Source: Utricularia gibba (Eukaryota > Streptophyta > Magnoliopsida > Lamiales > Lentibulariaceae). From it: a stretch of DNA of 64,000 bases. The stretch covers positions 1,488,001-1,552,000 of the forward strand of contig NEEC01000016.1 in the NCBI GenBank assembly GCA_002189035.1. The letters are read 5' to 3'. Positions 31,862-43,938 of this stretch are shown piece after piece; within the stretch, counting starts at the first letter, position 1, and every line of letters begins with the position of its first letter. Both the position numbers and the translations under genes were made by a program. Under the pieces are notes generated by a model that was not told the origin of the DNA, made no database searches, and saw only the letters and a list, made by a program, of their open reading frames with translations.

Positions 31862-32431
31862 CCACCCCTCAAATAAAGCACCTTGTGAGTGCCAAGTTTG
31901 GATTTCAAAGACTCAAACTGAGGCTGCCTGAGAGCTTTTGGAAAGAAGTCCGCCAACTGATTTTCTGAGCAAACATAACTCAACTTAATTTCACCATCTT
32001 GGATTCTTTTTCTGATGAAGTGATGATCAATTTCAATATGTTTCGTTCGATCATGGAAGATTGGATTTAATGCAATAGCTATTGCACTTTTGTTGTCACA
32101 GAAAATTTGTTACTTGCCACGATAACCTAAAAGAAAGTGAAGAATTTTTCTGATCCAAACAACTTCTGCAACATTGGTGGCTAAGACTCTGTACTCCGCT
32201 TTTGTGCTTGACCTAGCAATTGTTCTTTGCTTGTGACTCTTCCAACCAATTAAATTGCTGCCAAAATATACACAATATCCTGTTACTGATCTCTGAGTGC
32301 CAAAATCTGCAGCCCAATCAGAGGGACACAAGGACACAACTGAATCTAAAGAGAGCTTCGTTGGATCATCTCTATGTAGAGTTAATCCCTCTGTAAGGCT
32401 GCCCTTGACAAATCTCAGAATTCTTTTCAAC
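31862..32431 (-). pseudogene. Copia C RNase H, C-terminal part
   Basis: The minus strand reads AMLKRILRFVKGSLTEGLTL, SDWAADFGTQRSVTGYCVY, SSTKAEYRVLATNVAEVVWI, then the end motif LRGGVGL near the LTR. It is the second half of the domain split by element E; the first half is at 37929-38246. Confidence 0.75.
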
Positions 32432-32436
32432 ATAGC

Positions 32437-32957
32437 TGATGGGGTGTAAATTGGGTGAAGGTAATCGGTCTCTGAAAAGGCTACCCAAAGAAGCTTTGGG
32501 GAGACAGTGCATGTCGACAGACTAATGTGTGTCAGAAACCTGCAGCGGCGGCCATATGGCACAGTCTGAAAAGTGGCTGAATTACGACAGAACAGGCGTA
32601 CGATATCTAGAAAGCAAGGTCGTATAGCAAGCATAAAAGTAGTCGACACCTGCAGGGGCAGAGAATCGGCTAGGCTGGCTTCCCCTATAAATAAAAGGAG
32701 CCATAACAGGGGGAAGAGAGAGATCTGAAGGCTCCTAACCTGTATCTTCCCTCATCATCTCTATCTAGTTAACATTTTCTCCGGCGAGCCCTGACAGCTC
32801 CGTGGTTTTATTGCCTCATGGTGGTTTCCAAGTAAAAAATCCCTGCCCACTCCCACTCCATCCAATTCCTTTGGGGAAACCCGACAAAAAAGGAAAATGA
32901 CACCATTTGCAACACGAAAACCGGCCTAGTCCGGCGCACCGATTTTTACCCATAACA
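32437..32957 (+). repeat. Left LTR of element E
   Basis: 521 bp from TGATGGGG to CATAACA. TATA-like CTATAAATAAAAGG is at about 32684. It is followed by the primer-binding site TTGCGCCCACCGTGGGGC (about 32961-32979). Confidence 0.8.
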
Positions 32958-33019
32958 TTTTTTGCGCCCACCGTGGGGCTGATCTATGGCCCACTTGAGA
33001 AATCCACAGAGGTCGCTCA

Positions 33020-33735
33020 CCGAATGTCAACCATGGTAGAAAATGAAACGGCAGTGAATCCTAACCACGAAGGGAGCATCGGCATGCAAAACCCCAGTCT
33101 TATGGCCAACAGGGAATAGTTACAGGCCCCCTTTCCTGGGTGACGGAAATTGTCCCTGACTTTAGGGCATCTTTGGGTCTGAGCTTCAAAGCATAGAAGG
33201 GGACACCCCAAAATAAGACGACAAGCGGAGAAACAACCCCTGATCCCAGAATATTCCCTAGTCACAAAAACCAAATCATCTGGGAGCCAAGAGTGGACAG
33301 GGAGAGTGGATGCCCTCACGAATAAACATCACACAAAGAACAAAAACCAAACTTGAAGATTTCGGAGGGTCGTGGATAGTCCAGTTGGATCGGGGAGGAA
33401 CACTACAACAGGGAGGATAATGCTATCTTACGAAAAACGGGAGTTGGAGTTACCGGAAGAAAAACGCCAGAATATTCAAGGTTGACTAGGGGCTCATCCG
33501 GAAAGAACAAAAAAGAGTTACGACAAGTCAGTATCCCCAAGGGAATCCCCGGAAAGAGATTTGATGCTTCGGAACATTCAACCAAAAAGGCGTATAGGTA
33601 AACTAGATGGCAATAGGAAAGGCCCTTAACGGATTTTGAGCGTAATCGAAAAAGGGACTTATCGTCTAGAACGTTTAGATGACGTGGATTTCTCAAGATC
33701 ATGGAATGCATCCCATATGAGGGGATTCAATGCTC
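33020..33735 (+). pseudogene. gag N-terminus fused to integrase C-terminus, element E
   Basis: MSTMVENETAVNPNHEGSIG at 33024 matches the element A gag start (MVENSTATDP). After stops, a short KTKLEDFGGSW motif (about 33343) and ELPEEKRQN, KLDGNRKGP and YRLERLDDVDFSR represent the integrase end. About 4 kb of gag-pol between them, as present in element A, has been deleted. Confidence 0.65.
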
Positions 33736-34861
33736 AACCAGTCCAATATCAATCCTTACCACGGGTTCTTGCTAAATTCGGTACCCTCTTCACCAAAGTG
33801 CGCAAGCAGCAACCAATTCCTCCCATAATGGAGACGAGCTAAAAACCACAAGCCCTAGTCAAGTCACATAAGCCCAGGCAAACCTCACCAATCAATGCCC
33901 CTTCCGCCCTTATTGGGCACAACATATCAAATTGGGGAATCCATGTCATTCAAGGGGGAATGTCACCGAATAGGCTGACGCATATACCTGCAACCTTCTA
34001 AACTCAGTCTCCAGTGATAAGGATAAGCTCTGGTACCACTCGGGCGCCGGTTTCTGAAAACCATCTGTGTAAACCCCGAAAAAGCCCTTAAGTTCATACC
34101 TTACTGCCGGACCTCGAGTCGGCAAGAGCACTCAAAGCAAATCCATCCATGTTCAACACAATGGGGTTTCGGCCAGAAGAGGGCCCAATTGGATTGGGGA
34201 AGTCACTATCCCGCCGGGGATTTAGGTGCACTTCCCTAGCAGCAATTCGGCTCGTGTAGGGGAACACTAAGGCAGAACAAAAGCCCAACCAAAGGCTTGG
34301 CGAAAAGACATCCATTTCTTGGGTCGCGAAAGCCTTGGTGAACACCCCGATCTAAGCCTCGTTATGAGCACTGCAAACCGACTCGGAGCTATCTCTTAAA
34401 CATGTGATCTCCCAAGCATAGGTTCCAATAATAAGGGTAAGCCCTAATATAACTCGGAAACCGGTTTCTTCGAACCACTCACACTAGCCTCAGAAAACCC
34501 CGAAAAAGCTCCATACAAGACCTGTGTTCCCAAACCCAGATGTAGTAATCATACTCAAAACAAAGATGCAAATATTCCGAAAGCATGAGACTTTCCCCGA
34601 AAGGGCCCCCTTTTTTAAGAAGACAACTCAAGCCATGGAAGGTTCCGAGTTATGTCCTTAACGACAATCATACAATTATAAGGGAGTGTGCAAGTGAAAA
34701 GCCTAGACCGAGAGTTGACGAATCATTCAACTTGTAAATATCAATGAAGGAAACCGGAGCAAAGTAGATCAGACAGGAAAATCCCAAACCGGGATCTCAA
34801 GTGTTCAAAGTGTTCAAAAACCCCGGAACCGGGGACAAAAACATTAGTTCAGAAAAAGAAG
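33736..34861. other. Spacer of element E, no gene
   Basis: Equivalent to 6185-7059 in element A; short shadow frames only. Confidence 0.45.
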
Positions 34862-37036
34862 CTAGACTTCAGGTAGAGGAGAAGAAGCATTGTCGGGACC
34901 GACCGAGGGGCCAACATGCCCCGAAGCCTCGCTTGCAGCTTGGCCTCGTTCTCCCGTCCGATTCAGTCGTTCCCGCTCTACTTTGGATCCGAATTCAGGA
35001 GCAGGGTACACCTCAGTGATAACATCCAGTATGTTCTTGTCTCTCCTCAAGGGGGTTGATCCTGTCAAAACACGGGTCTGTGATTGCTAACCTGAATTCT
35101 CGGCTGATTTAATGCCTTTTCCGGTAGAGGAGCAAACCGATCAAATCCCCCGCGTAGATATCGGATAAACTCCGAAAAGCATGCCGAGTTGACGAAGTCA
35201 TCTAGAAGGTTTTGCCGAGACGTCTCCCGACTTAGTAAGTCGGCCTCCAGAGCTGCGATGCGATCTCTGGCGTCGTCTAATTTGGCCTCCGTCTCTTCAA
35301 GCCTAACCTTGAAGCCTTCCCTCTCCGATTGGGTGTCGTCAACTGCTTTCCCCATCTCCTCAATTATGCTCCGTAACTCTTCCCCATGACGGTCACGCTT
35401 TCCTAAGATGCTCCGCAGGGAACTCCCTTCCTCAGCCATCAGCTTCATCTTGGCCTCTTGAGCCTCCACGTGCTTTTGAAGTCGAACGACCTCCGCAGGT
35501 TGAGAGTCAATTTTCTTGGCCAGCCCCCATCCAAAAGTTAAGGCCTGACAAAAATCGATTAAGTTGGAAAGCTATTACGAGTGACACTGAGAGGGCAAAA
35601 AGATCAATACCTGCCAAATCCCCTTAAATCCCCTTAAGTATTACTTTTGGCTGAACGTTCGGAAGACTTGGCACGGCTTCATCCAGCATCCTCCTTAATT
35701 TGGTAGGAACCGAAGATGGAGGAAGAGTTGGGTCGTCTTCCACTTCTATCGGGGCGGGGCTCCCTTGTGCCTCATTCAGGGGAACTGATGTGGAAGTGCT
35801 TGCCAACAAGAGCCCAGTGCGGCAAACCGAGGCCTCGTTACGAACGGGGGAAGGCAGGATTTTTTCTTTTCCCTTGCCAGCTAGCAGATGGGGAGTCGGA
35901 TCACAAGCCTTGGAGACTTCTGTTATTTGATCCTCCCCAATGAAGGAATCATCGACATGCGGTTGAACTTCAAGTGAACTAACCTGGAATAAACAGATTG
36001 AAAGAGCTCAAAATCGGAAGCCAATACCAATCTATAAGTACCCAGTAAACCTGTACAGGTGTAGTCGCTTCTAAGGCAACCTCTACATTTCGACAGAAAA
36101 GCGAGCCATCATCGAATTCTCTAAGGCACTTCTTCGGGCCATCTCTTCGACTGCAAGCAAAAATCGGGAAAGCAGTGAGACACTGAGCCGGACGTGAAAG
36201 CTGGAAAAATAGCACCTAACTACCTTAACCCTTTTCTTTTTCTTGGAGGCTACGGTTTGGGTAGTTTGGGTATTCGGGGACGAAACCGGGATGAGTTGAG
36301 GACTCGGAGAAGGGCCAAAAGGAGGAGTTGGTAGACCAGTGCTCTCGGAGAGCACGATGTCTGGCCAGTGAGGGTCATGGGAATGACTGATAATGCCGGA
36401 ACTCTTCAGCGATTCCCCCGAAAACATGAGGGCCCGAGTTTCGAATCGGAAGGAGCCTCGACTCACCCTCTTGTACAAAGCCTCTCTAGATTCAGATGAA
36501 GACCGATACACATCAGAGAGTTTCACTCTGAATGGACTAGGGGGATTAATCGGAAAGTTCCACCGAAAATCTAGGGGAAGCACCACTGAGACAAAAGAGG
36601 ACCACCAATCATGGTGGGTATTGGGTGCTTTCACAATGAAGTGAGGGTTGTCTTCGAATCGGCGGAACTAGAAGTGCGAATGACCATCCATGAGGGATTT
36701 CGCTTTTCGTACAGCAATTTTGAAGAGGTAGAGGAAATCCTCTAAAGTCATAGCTAGATCCATACCAGCCGAATAGACCAAGAACATAGCGAAACAAAAG
36801 ATGGAATTAGGGGCGAGGCAACTGTATAGGAATTGGACGATCAAGGGATGAAGAGGAAACTGTAAACCGCTTTCGAAATAAGCTATAGGAATTGGTAGGC
36901 TGAAGGGGGGATGTGGGCTCTCACCTAACCTCCAAGGGATTTTGGTATCCCAGGCATGGGTGACGATATACTCATCGGGAATTGAGTATCGGATACGGAG
37001 AGAGGGGATATCGATCTCGCTAGACCTTCTATCCAT
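34862..37036 (-). pseudogene. Antisense ORF (aORF) of element E, best-preserved copy
   Basis: Starts MDRRSSEIDIPSLRIRYSIP at 37036. It continues through MTLEDFLYLFKIAVRKAKS, one TAG (about 36668), HDWWSSFVSV, FRWNFPINPPSPF, FSGESLKSSGIIS and a Lys-rich KKKKRVKV, then EEMARRSALENSMMARF and a Pro/Thr linker. A coiled-coil region (EEMGKAVDDTQSEREGFKV) follows, with a C-terminal MDPRFD-like block. An intron at 35545-35610 (GT-AG) is needed to join the linker to the coiled coil, and the same splice sites occur in element D. No enzymatic motif is recognised; resemblance to PF04195 is from memory. Several stops. Confidence 0.6.
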
Positions 37037-37286
37037 CTTTGGAGAGGCGCTGGACGAGATTAACCTGAGGATGGAATAAAAATGATACGAAAAAGAAGAA
37101 CTCCGGCAAGACCCGAAGGAAGCGAGTGGGAGGCAGGAGCGCGGAGAAAGTACTTGAGAGCGTTTGTTTCCTAGTAGGTTTCACAACGGCGACGATGGAA
37201 GACGAGCATGGTGGGATGCAGACGGCGCTAAGGATTTGCGAATAAAGAAAGGAAGCAAAGGAGAGGAGTGATAAGAGGGGTGTGTG

Positions 37287-37294
37287 TTTATATA
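37287..37294 (-). promoter_or_regulatory. TATA box of the antisense ORF, element E
   Basis: TATATAAA on the minus strand about 250 bp upstream of the antisense ATG; same relative place as in elements A and D. Confidence 0.45.
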
Positions 37295-37514
37295 GAAAGT
37301 ACTCGGGAGGCAAAACGACGCGACATTTGAGATGTCCAAAATGAGCGGGAAAGACGTGGTGCAATCAGGGAGGCGACATGTGGCCAGGAATTCAGTCTAA
37401 ATCGGCACGGGACCTACTCAGGAAGGAGTGGCGTATTCGAAGTCGGCGCGGTAGTGATTCTGATCCGTCGAATTGCCTTAGATCAGCCAATATCGGCAGA
37501 TCAAAGGGGCTGAA

Positions 37515-37923
37515 TGATGGGGTGTAAATCGGGCGAAGATAATCGGTCCTTGAAAAGGCTTCCCAAGGAAGCTTTGGGGAGATAGTGTCTGCCGACAGAC
37601 CGGTATGTGTCAGAAACTTGCAACGGCGGCCGTATGCGCAATCTGAAAAGCGGCCGAATTACGGTAGAATAGGCATACGATATCTGGAAAGCAAGGTCGT
37701 ATAGCAAGCATAAAAGTAGCCAACACCCGCAGGGGTAGAGAATCGGCTAGGCTGGCTTCCCCTTTAAATAAAAGGAGCCATAACAAGGGAAGAGAGAGAT
37801 CTGAAGGTACCTAACCTGTATCTTCCCTCATCATCTCCATCTAGTAAACATTTTCTCCGAAAACGACACCATTTGCAACACGAAAACCGGCCTAGTTCGG
37901 CACACCAATTTTTACCCATAACA
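37515..37923 (+). repeat. Right LTR of element E
   Basis: 409 bp, from TGATGGGGTGTAAATCGG to CCATAACA. It lacks the segment of the left LTR between TTTTCTCCG and AACGACACC. Confidence 0.8.
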
Positions 37924-37928
37924 ATAGC

Positions 37929-38880
37929 AAAGTGATGCCATGTTGATTGGTGCATATGTTGATAGATTTGATTGACACTATATGTAATGTCAGGTTTGGT
38001 CAAAGTTAAATACTGTAAGCCGTCAGCTAATGCACAATAAAGTTCAGGATTACTCATAGGATCATGTTTCTCATGAGGTAGTGGAGAGCAAGGAGTAGAC
38101 GCAAGAGTAGGTGTTGCTTTGCACTCCAACATCTCAGCCCTTTTGAGCAGGGTAGTGGCATATTTAGTCTAGTTAATGGAGAGAGTATTCTTATCCCGCT
38201 GACTTTCCAATCCCAGAAAATAATTTGGTGAGCCAAGATCAATCATTCAGAATCTCCCTTCCAGTATCTCTTTTAGTTTTGTAATCAGAGAAGATGAATT
38301 TCCAGTGATGATAATATCATCCACATACAAAAGAAGAATAATGATGCCAATATTTTTCTTATAGAGAAATAGTGAATGATCAGCACTAGCCTGTATAAAT
38401 GCAAGATTCGAAACAGCTGACTGAAATTTAAGAAACCAAGTCCGAGGAGCTTGTTTCAAGCCATAAATCGAGCATTTCAACTTGCAAACAAAACGTTGAT
38501 GATCACCTTCAATAAAGCCCTCAAGTTGCTTCATGTATACTTCCTCAGCTAATTCTTCGTTAAAGAAAGCATTCTTTACATCAAGCTGGTGTAAAGGCCA
38601 ATTGTGGTTAAGTGCATCTGAAAGATTATCCTAACTGTAATAATTTTCACCACTAGACTGAAGGTTTCATCGTAATCAATGTCATGTTGTTGAGTAAATC
38701 CGCAAGCAACTAATCATGCTTTGTACCAATCAATGGAACAATCAACTTTGTATTTCACCAGAAAAATCCATTTACTACCGATCACATTATGCCACCTAGG
38801 TCATGGAACTATGTCTCAAGCTCGATTCAAATACATCGCACTCAACTCCTCATTCATGTTGTTTGATTGAATGTTCTGAT
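37929..38880 (-). pseudogene. Copia C reverse transcriptase and RNase H start
   Basis: The minus strand reads KLKCSIYGLKQAPRTWFLKF and the catalytic YVDD in LLLYVDDIIITGNS, then NYFLGLES, LTKPDITYSVNQIYQHMHQ, running into the element E insertion at WHHFA. The upstream part (38540-38880) is frameshifted. Confidence 0.8.
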
Positions 38881-40330
38881 TTCTGATCACCAGGCTCGAG
38901 AGACCTCTATAGGGATCGGTTCCGAGGAGTTCCGGGCTAAAGTCAGTCTTGAAGTCAGATCAAAAGTAGAATCTGATATGGAATTCGAAAAACGAAGAAA
39001 GGAGGCTTCAACAACCCAATGGGAATCAACAGACGCTTCATGGTAAGACTTGGGCTCAATAACTGCGAGGTCTGCATCATTAAGAAAAACATAGTCAACT
39101 AGATAAGACGGCTGCCTATGAAGCCGATTGGAACGTCTTAAGGGAATTATCGTAGGTGAAGAATGCTCGAATGTAGCCTGCAATTCAGCATCAGGAAAGT
39201 CTGGATCAACAAACTCACTATCAGATTGTGGCAATGAAACATCGCTGTTGGAATAGAGGAAACAACAGCTGAAGTTGGCACTAGTGACTCAGCAACCTGA
39301 TTTGAAGATTCAGAATCAAAACTCGAAGATATCCAAGAGTAGACAGCAAGATAAGGGAACGAGCTCTCATCAAAAGTAATGTCCCGTGATATCAATAACT
39401 TGCGATTGGTAATGTCAAAGTGACAAAAACCCTTTTTGTGGTGATCATAACCAACAAAAAATGCAGATGTGGTCCTTTGGAGCAAACTTATGGCGATGCT
39501 TGCTGGAAATATGCACATAACAACGACAACCCGGAATTCACAGAGAAGAATAATTTGGTAATCTGCCATGAAGCAACTGATGCAGCAAACAGTTCTGAAA
39601 TGTGGCTGAAGGGAGCAAATTGATGACATGAACTGCAGTGTGAAAGAACTCTATCCATAGATATGATGGAATGCCAGCTTTAAACATAAAGTTTAATGCA
39701 ACTTCATTAATGTGAAGGTGCTTTCACTTTGCAACTCCATTTTGTGCAGATCTATCAATGCAAGGAGATTGCTGCAAAATACCATTATCTCTAAGAAATG
39801 TTTTAAATTCAGTGGAATTATATTCACCACCACCATCACTGCATAGGATACTAATGGGAAGTTGAAAATAATTTTCAACTTCAATTTTAAATTATCAAAA
39901 AATGGAAAAAAACCTCAGATTTATGCTTCATAAAAAAAATCCAAGTGAAGCGAGAAAAGTCATCCACAAATAAGATTTAAAAACGTGAACCAGAATTAGT
40001 TGGAGGAGGCGATGCTTGTGGTGAGAGAATGAGAAAGAGGGCCCCGAGTGTGCTTTCCAAGCTGACAAGGAGAACATTGAGTACTACTAAAGTTGAGATG
40101 AGAACTTCCCAAGGATATACAATTTTGTCGATGCAAGAGATTTAAGGAATGAGAATTGCAATGACCCAAACAATCATGCGAAATAAATGTACTCTGAGTA
40201 TTATTAGAATAAGAAATTGTCAAAGCAACATTGTTTGAATAAAGACACGTTAAGGAACAACTAGAAGAAAATAAAGCAAGAACTGGACCCAGATCATGAC
40301 TCGTATCCCGACGAGTTCCTCTAGTGAATA
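38881..40330 (-). pseudogene. Copia C integrase and linker
   Basis: The HHCC module is at about 40180-40040 (HDCLGHCNSHSL, TQCSPCQLGKHTRG). Core fragments are DDFSRFTWIFF (about 39960) and CSDGGGEYNS (about 39840), then FFVGYDHHKKGFCHFD and a linker with NRLHRQPSYLVDYV. Frames change repeatedly. Confidence 0.7.
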
Positions 40331-41323
40331 GATTCTTGGACACTAGATCCTTTAAAAAAACAGCAGAAGGTGTAAGGGTGCACTCAGCATTAAAATGAGA
40401 AAGTAACTGGGAAATAGAGAGCAAATTAAACTAAAAACTAGGGACCGAGGACACATTAGGAATAACAAGGGAGCTGTAGGAAGTATCCAATTTGACTGAT
40501 CCAAGATGTGTAATGAGGTGACGAGATTTATCACCAGTGAAAATAAAACCATTTCCAAGATAAGGCATTAAACAACAAAATTTACCAGCATCAGAGGCGA
40601 CGTTAACAGAAACACCACTGTCTAAAATCCGCCCACTCTAAGTAGAAGAAGGTGCACCCAAACTCATCTATTGCATAAAAGCAACAATGTCAGCCACATT
40701 GTCACGAGTATGTGGAGTTGGCTGCTGCTGACTCAAGGAATAACCCCAGCCATGGTAAAATCGGTTGGACACGAGTTTGGTTGTTGAGACACATATGATG
40801 ATGGATAATTATTCTGAGGAGAATTAAAATGATCAGCAAAATGAAAATTATTAGAGGGGTATCCTTCAAATGATTTGTAACGATCATAACATCTATCTAC
40901 AGTGTGTCCAATCCGAGAGCAAATTTGACAAGTAACGGATAGACCACCTCAACCAAGGAATCGACCACCACCTCGTTGACGGAACAGAGTCCCCCATGGC
41001 CAAAATTTGGACCAGAATAATGCTGCAACTGTTGTGAAGAATTCGGATGCTGCCCATATTGATGTGAAATATAAGAATAACAATTTCCTTGTTGATAATT
41101 ATGTTGCTCTCCACTGCGATTGCCTCGACCACCTTGCTGACCATAAGCTTGAGTTGCCAACACAAAGTTTTCAGGTGAAACAACTGTCTCAAGAGTTGCA
41201 TGAACTCTGGCTTTTAGTTTTTGCTCACATTGTAGAAAAATAGCCAACACACTTTCAAACGATGGAAGTGGTTGGTGCACATGAATTGCACTTATAGTAT
41301 CCTGATAGCAATCGAGCAGCACA
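40331..41323 (-). pseudogene. Copia C gag C-terminus, zinc knuckle and protease
   Basis: Starts at the solo LTR border with DCYQDTISAIHVHQPLPSF (gag). The knuckle CQICSRIGHTVDRC (CX2CX4HX4C) is at about 40890-40930. The protease site ILDSGVSVNVASD is at about 40600-40640, then LLSISQLLSHFNAECT. Frameshifts near 40900 and 40700. Confidence 0.7.
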
Positions 41324-42625
41324 TGTTAAGTGTCATTTTCTAGTTATTTATTTGATATTATTATGTGTTAATTATGTAGTAAATCATCCAATTAAGAATT
41401 ATATTGATAAGTAATTGAATTTCCTTTGAAAAATCCCATTTTCCTATTTTGTATATATTTTGTGTGTTTTTTCGATTTCTTTGACCAAGACATGTCAAGA
41501 GACTATCGTGGAGTGTTGCAGGAGTATTGTAGGAGGTCAAGCTCTGACTTTTCATGCGTTCTACATGACTTGGAACGATTGTGGGTGGAAGACTGATACT
41601 GGTCAAGGCTCTTGACTTACGGCATGTCAAAATCTACAGCAATGATTGGGCACTAACTTGCACGCAAAGGAAAGCTGCTGGTGCACGTACGACAGAAGGA
41701 ATGATGGGAAGAGGACCCAAAGGAGTTAATGCACGTGGAGAGTGATATAAAAGCGAGTTGGAACACTTAGTTTCGAACTTTTGAACCTTTGTTTCTAGAT
41801 TTAGAATTTTCAGGTTCTTCCTCCTCTCCAAGGAGTAAAAATACTTTGTTTTCAATTTTGTTTTTTTTTCATGGTCCTTTTGGGCTAAAACCCATTAGTT
41901 TCTAGGAGAAGATGAAGTTTCCTTGCAAGTCCGGAGTAATACACTCGGTACTTCGTTGAATTCACTTCGGATTTTGCATACTTCCACGCTTCTTATTGTA
42001 GTCTTTCTGTAATGACTCCTAGTCAAGGTTCATGAGTAGCAGACCACTACTCATGAATTTTTGTGAAGATTAAGGTGAAAAGCACCAACTCCAACCCTAT
42101 ATGTAACGGATTGTTCGTGGCCTAGGTACCGCGACAATGGATAGGTTGTGACCTCGAACCTGCCACTGGCCATTGTCAACAGCTAGGCACACGCATGCAG
42201 TTTGGTTGTGAAGGCAATTGAAGGCAATCGTCTTGTCTTCCTAATCGTTCGAGGGGGAATCACATGAGGCTATTCCCTTGTCTCCTTGTCAATCAGAATG
42301 TAAGGGAAAGTAGGCTATTCCTTGCTCCTATAACCAGCTATTCAAAAGAAATCGGTGAAAACCAAAGCAAGGATGGACAAAGGAAAGAAACGGAATCTCA
42401 TTCCCAGGAATTGCGTCCCGTAGTTAAGGCCCATCACTTAAGTTGTAATTTTTATTTCTACATTTCATCAACCCCCTTTTACAAAACCGTAACATTTTGT
42501 AGAAGTTCTTTACAAAACACTTTTCACGAAAACAACTCCCTGAGATCGATACTCGTACTACACTTTTTTGTGTTTTACGTTTTAAATATTTAAAATTTGT
42601 TGAGGAAATGACATACAACAGCCCA
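41319..42625 (+). mobile_element. Solo LTR (about 1.3 kb) in copia C gag
   Basis: 41324-42620 starts TGTTAAGTGTCATTTTC and ends GACATACAACA. Flanks GCACA and GCCCA are a one-mismatch duplication. A TATA box (GATATAAAAGCG, about 41741) indicates plus orientation. Removing it restores the gag reading FTDGLLDCYQDT. Longest internal frames are about 100 codons without recognisable domains. Confidence 0.65.
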
Positions 42626-42782
42626 TCTGTGAAATACATTAACCGATCACGAGATTTCAAGGTTTCACCAACTAATTCAAGTTGATCATAGAGACTCTTG
42701 ACATGATTATAAAAGCTAAATATATCTTGTTTTTCTCCTTGCTTTAAATTTGCTGATGAACGTTGGAAATGAGGTTGCTAAA
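42621..42782 (-). pseudogene. Copia C gag, middle fragment
   Basis: The minus strand reads QPHFQRSSANLKQGEKQDIF, then FYNHVKSLYDQLELVGE and SRDRLMYFTDGL, the UBN2-type copia gag pattern. It lies between two inserted LTRs. Confidence 0.65.
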
Positions 42783-42990
42783 TGTCGTTGTTTAGCGCAT
42801 TCAACGCATCAAAATAAATTTATAAACCAAGCTAATCAAGTACACAAATCATAAGAATTAATGTAGTGTGGCAACCAAGGGTTGAATCCACAGGGAATGA
42901 TTGTAATTTCCTAAAGTTTAACACATTTACTGGAAATAAGGGGGGTTTTCTGGAGTTTAGTTCTAATGCGGGTAAGATCTAAAATAACAG

Positions 42991-43481
42991 TGTTATGGAT
43001 GAAATTTTTACCCGCACTTAGTCACGTTCTTCACGGTTGGTGCGATTAGAATAAGAGTGAGCTAGGATTTTTTACATGGAAACCGCCAAAAAGCGGAAAA
43101 ACCATGGAGCTGTCGGAGCTCGCCGGAAAAGATTTCCACTAGATAGAAGGAGGGGGAGGAAGACAAGGATACAAGTCTAAGAATTCTTTTTTTTTGTGTC
43201 CCATCTGGCGTTCGTTATAATTTCTCCTATTTATAGGAGAGCTCAGTCTGATCGAATTCTAACGTCTGCAAACATCGGTTGGTTTCTACTCCTGATATAC
43301 GATCTCGCTTTTCAGATATCGACCGCCTTTTATGCTGTTATTCGGCCGCATTTCAGACTGCGTCATATGACCATACCTGTCGGATTTCTGACAGATATCG
43401 ATCTATCGTCTGGCGTTATCTCTCCAGGATCGTTTTTGGCAGCTTTTTAGGAGCCGATTGTGTCCGATTCATCCCCTACCA
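42991..43481 (-). repeat. 3' LTR of element D
   Basis: 491 bp. The plus strand runs from TGTTATGGATG to CCCCTACCA. It lacks 49 bp just inside the terminus that the other LTR has. TATA box CTATAAATAG (minus strand) is near 43227. Confidence 0.8.
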
Positions 43482-43701
43482 TTCAGCCCCTTTGATTTGC
43501 CGTTATTGGCCTTTCCGGGGTAAATTGGAGAATCAGAATCACCACAATGCCGACTCCCAAGGTGCCGCCTTGTTCGCATGAACCACCAACCGCTTTGAAC
43601 CGATACATCCGCCACGCATCGGCTCATAAACACACCATGTTTTTTCCCGCTCATTCTGGGTACCTCAAACGTCACGACGCTTTGTCTCCCTAACCTTTCC
43701 T

Positions 43702-43712
43702 GTATAAATAAG
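43702..43712 (+). promoter_or_regulatory. TATA box of the antisense ORF, element D
   Basis: GTATAAATAAG followed by CGCCC, about 230 bp upstream of the ATG at 43939, matching element A (TATAAGTAAGCGCCC). Confidence 0.5.
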
Positions 43713-43938
43713 CGCCCTTTGCGTCAGTTCTTTCCTTTGCCCTCTCTATTGCCTGCAAGAGTTTTGTGCCCTCCGTGCTCCATCACACTCGTCCGCCACT
43801 CGATCGTCGCGACATCCGTCGGAAACCACCAATTTTCCAGGTATCATTCGGTTCTTCGTCTTTTTCGTTCAGGTTTTCTAGGATTTTTGACGGGTCCCCC
43901 TTGTCTAGGGTTTTCTAGGGTTTTGGGCTTCTTTGAAA

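Larger units (their letters stand above)
32432..37928 (+). mobile_element. Element E: internally deleted Tat-lineage retrotransposon with ATAGC duplications
   Basis: The element is 32437-37923, flanked by ATAGC on both sides. It begins TGATGGGGTG and ends CCATAACA. The left LTR is 521 bp and the right LTR is 409 bp, with about 112 bp deleted. Inside are a gag N-terminus remnant, an integrase C-terminus remnant and a well-preserved antisense ORF; protease, RT, RNase H and most of integrase are gone. Excising it restores copia C RNase H across GCTAT. Confidence 0.85.

Noticed and set aside
43196-43450. Recurrent ORF MSHLAFVIISPIYRRAQSDR (also 48531, 9082, 161)
   Set aside because: It lies within the LTRs, antisense to them, over the LTR promoter; its conservation is that of the LTR itself.
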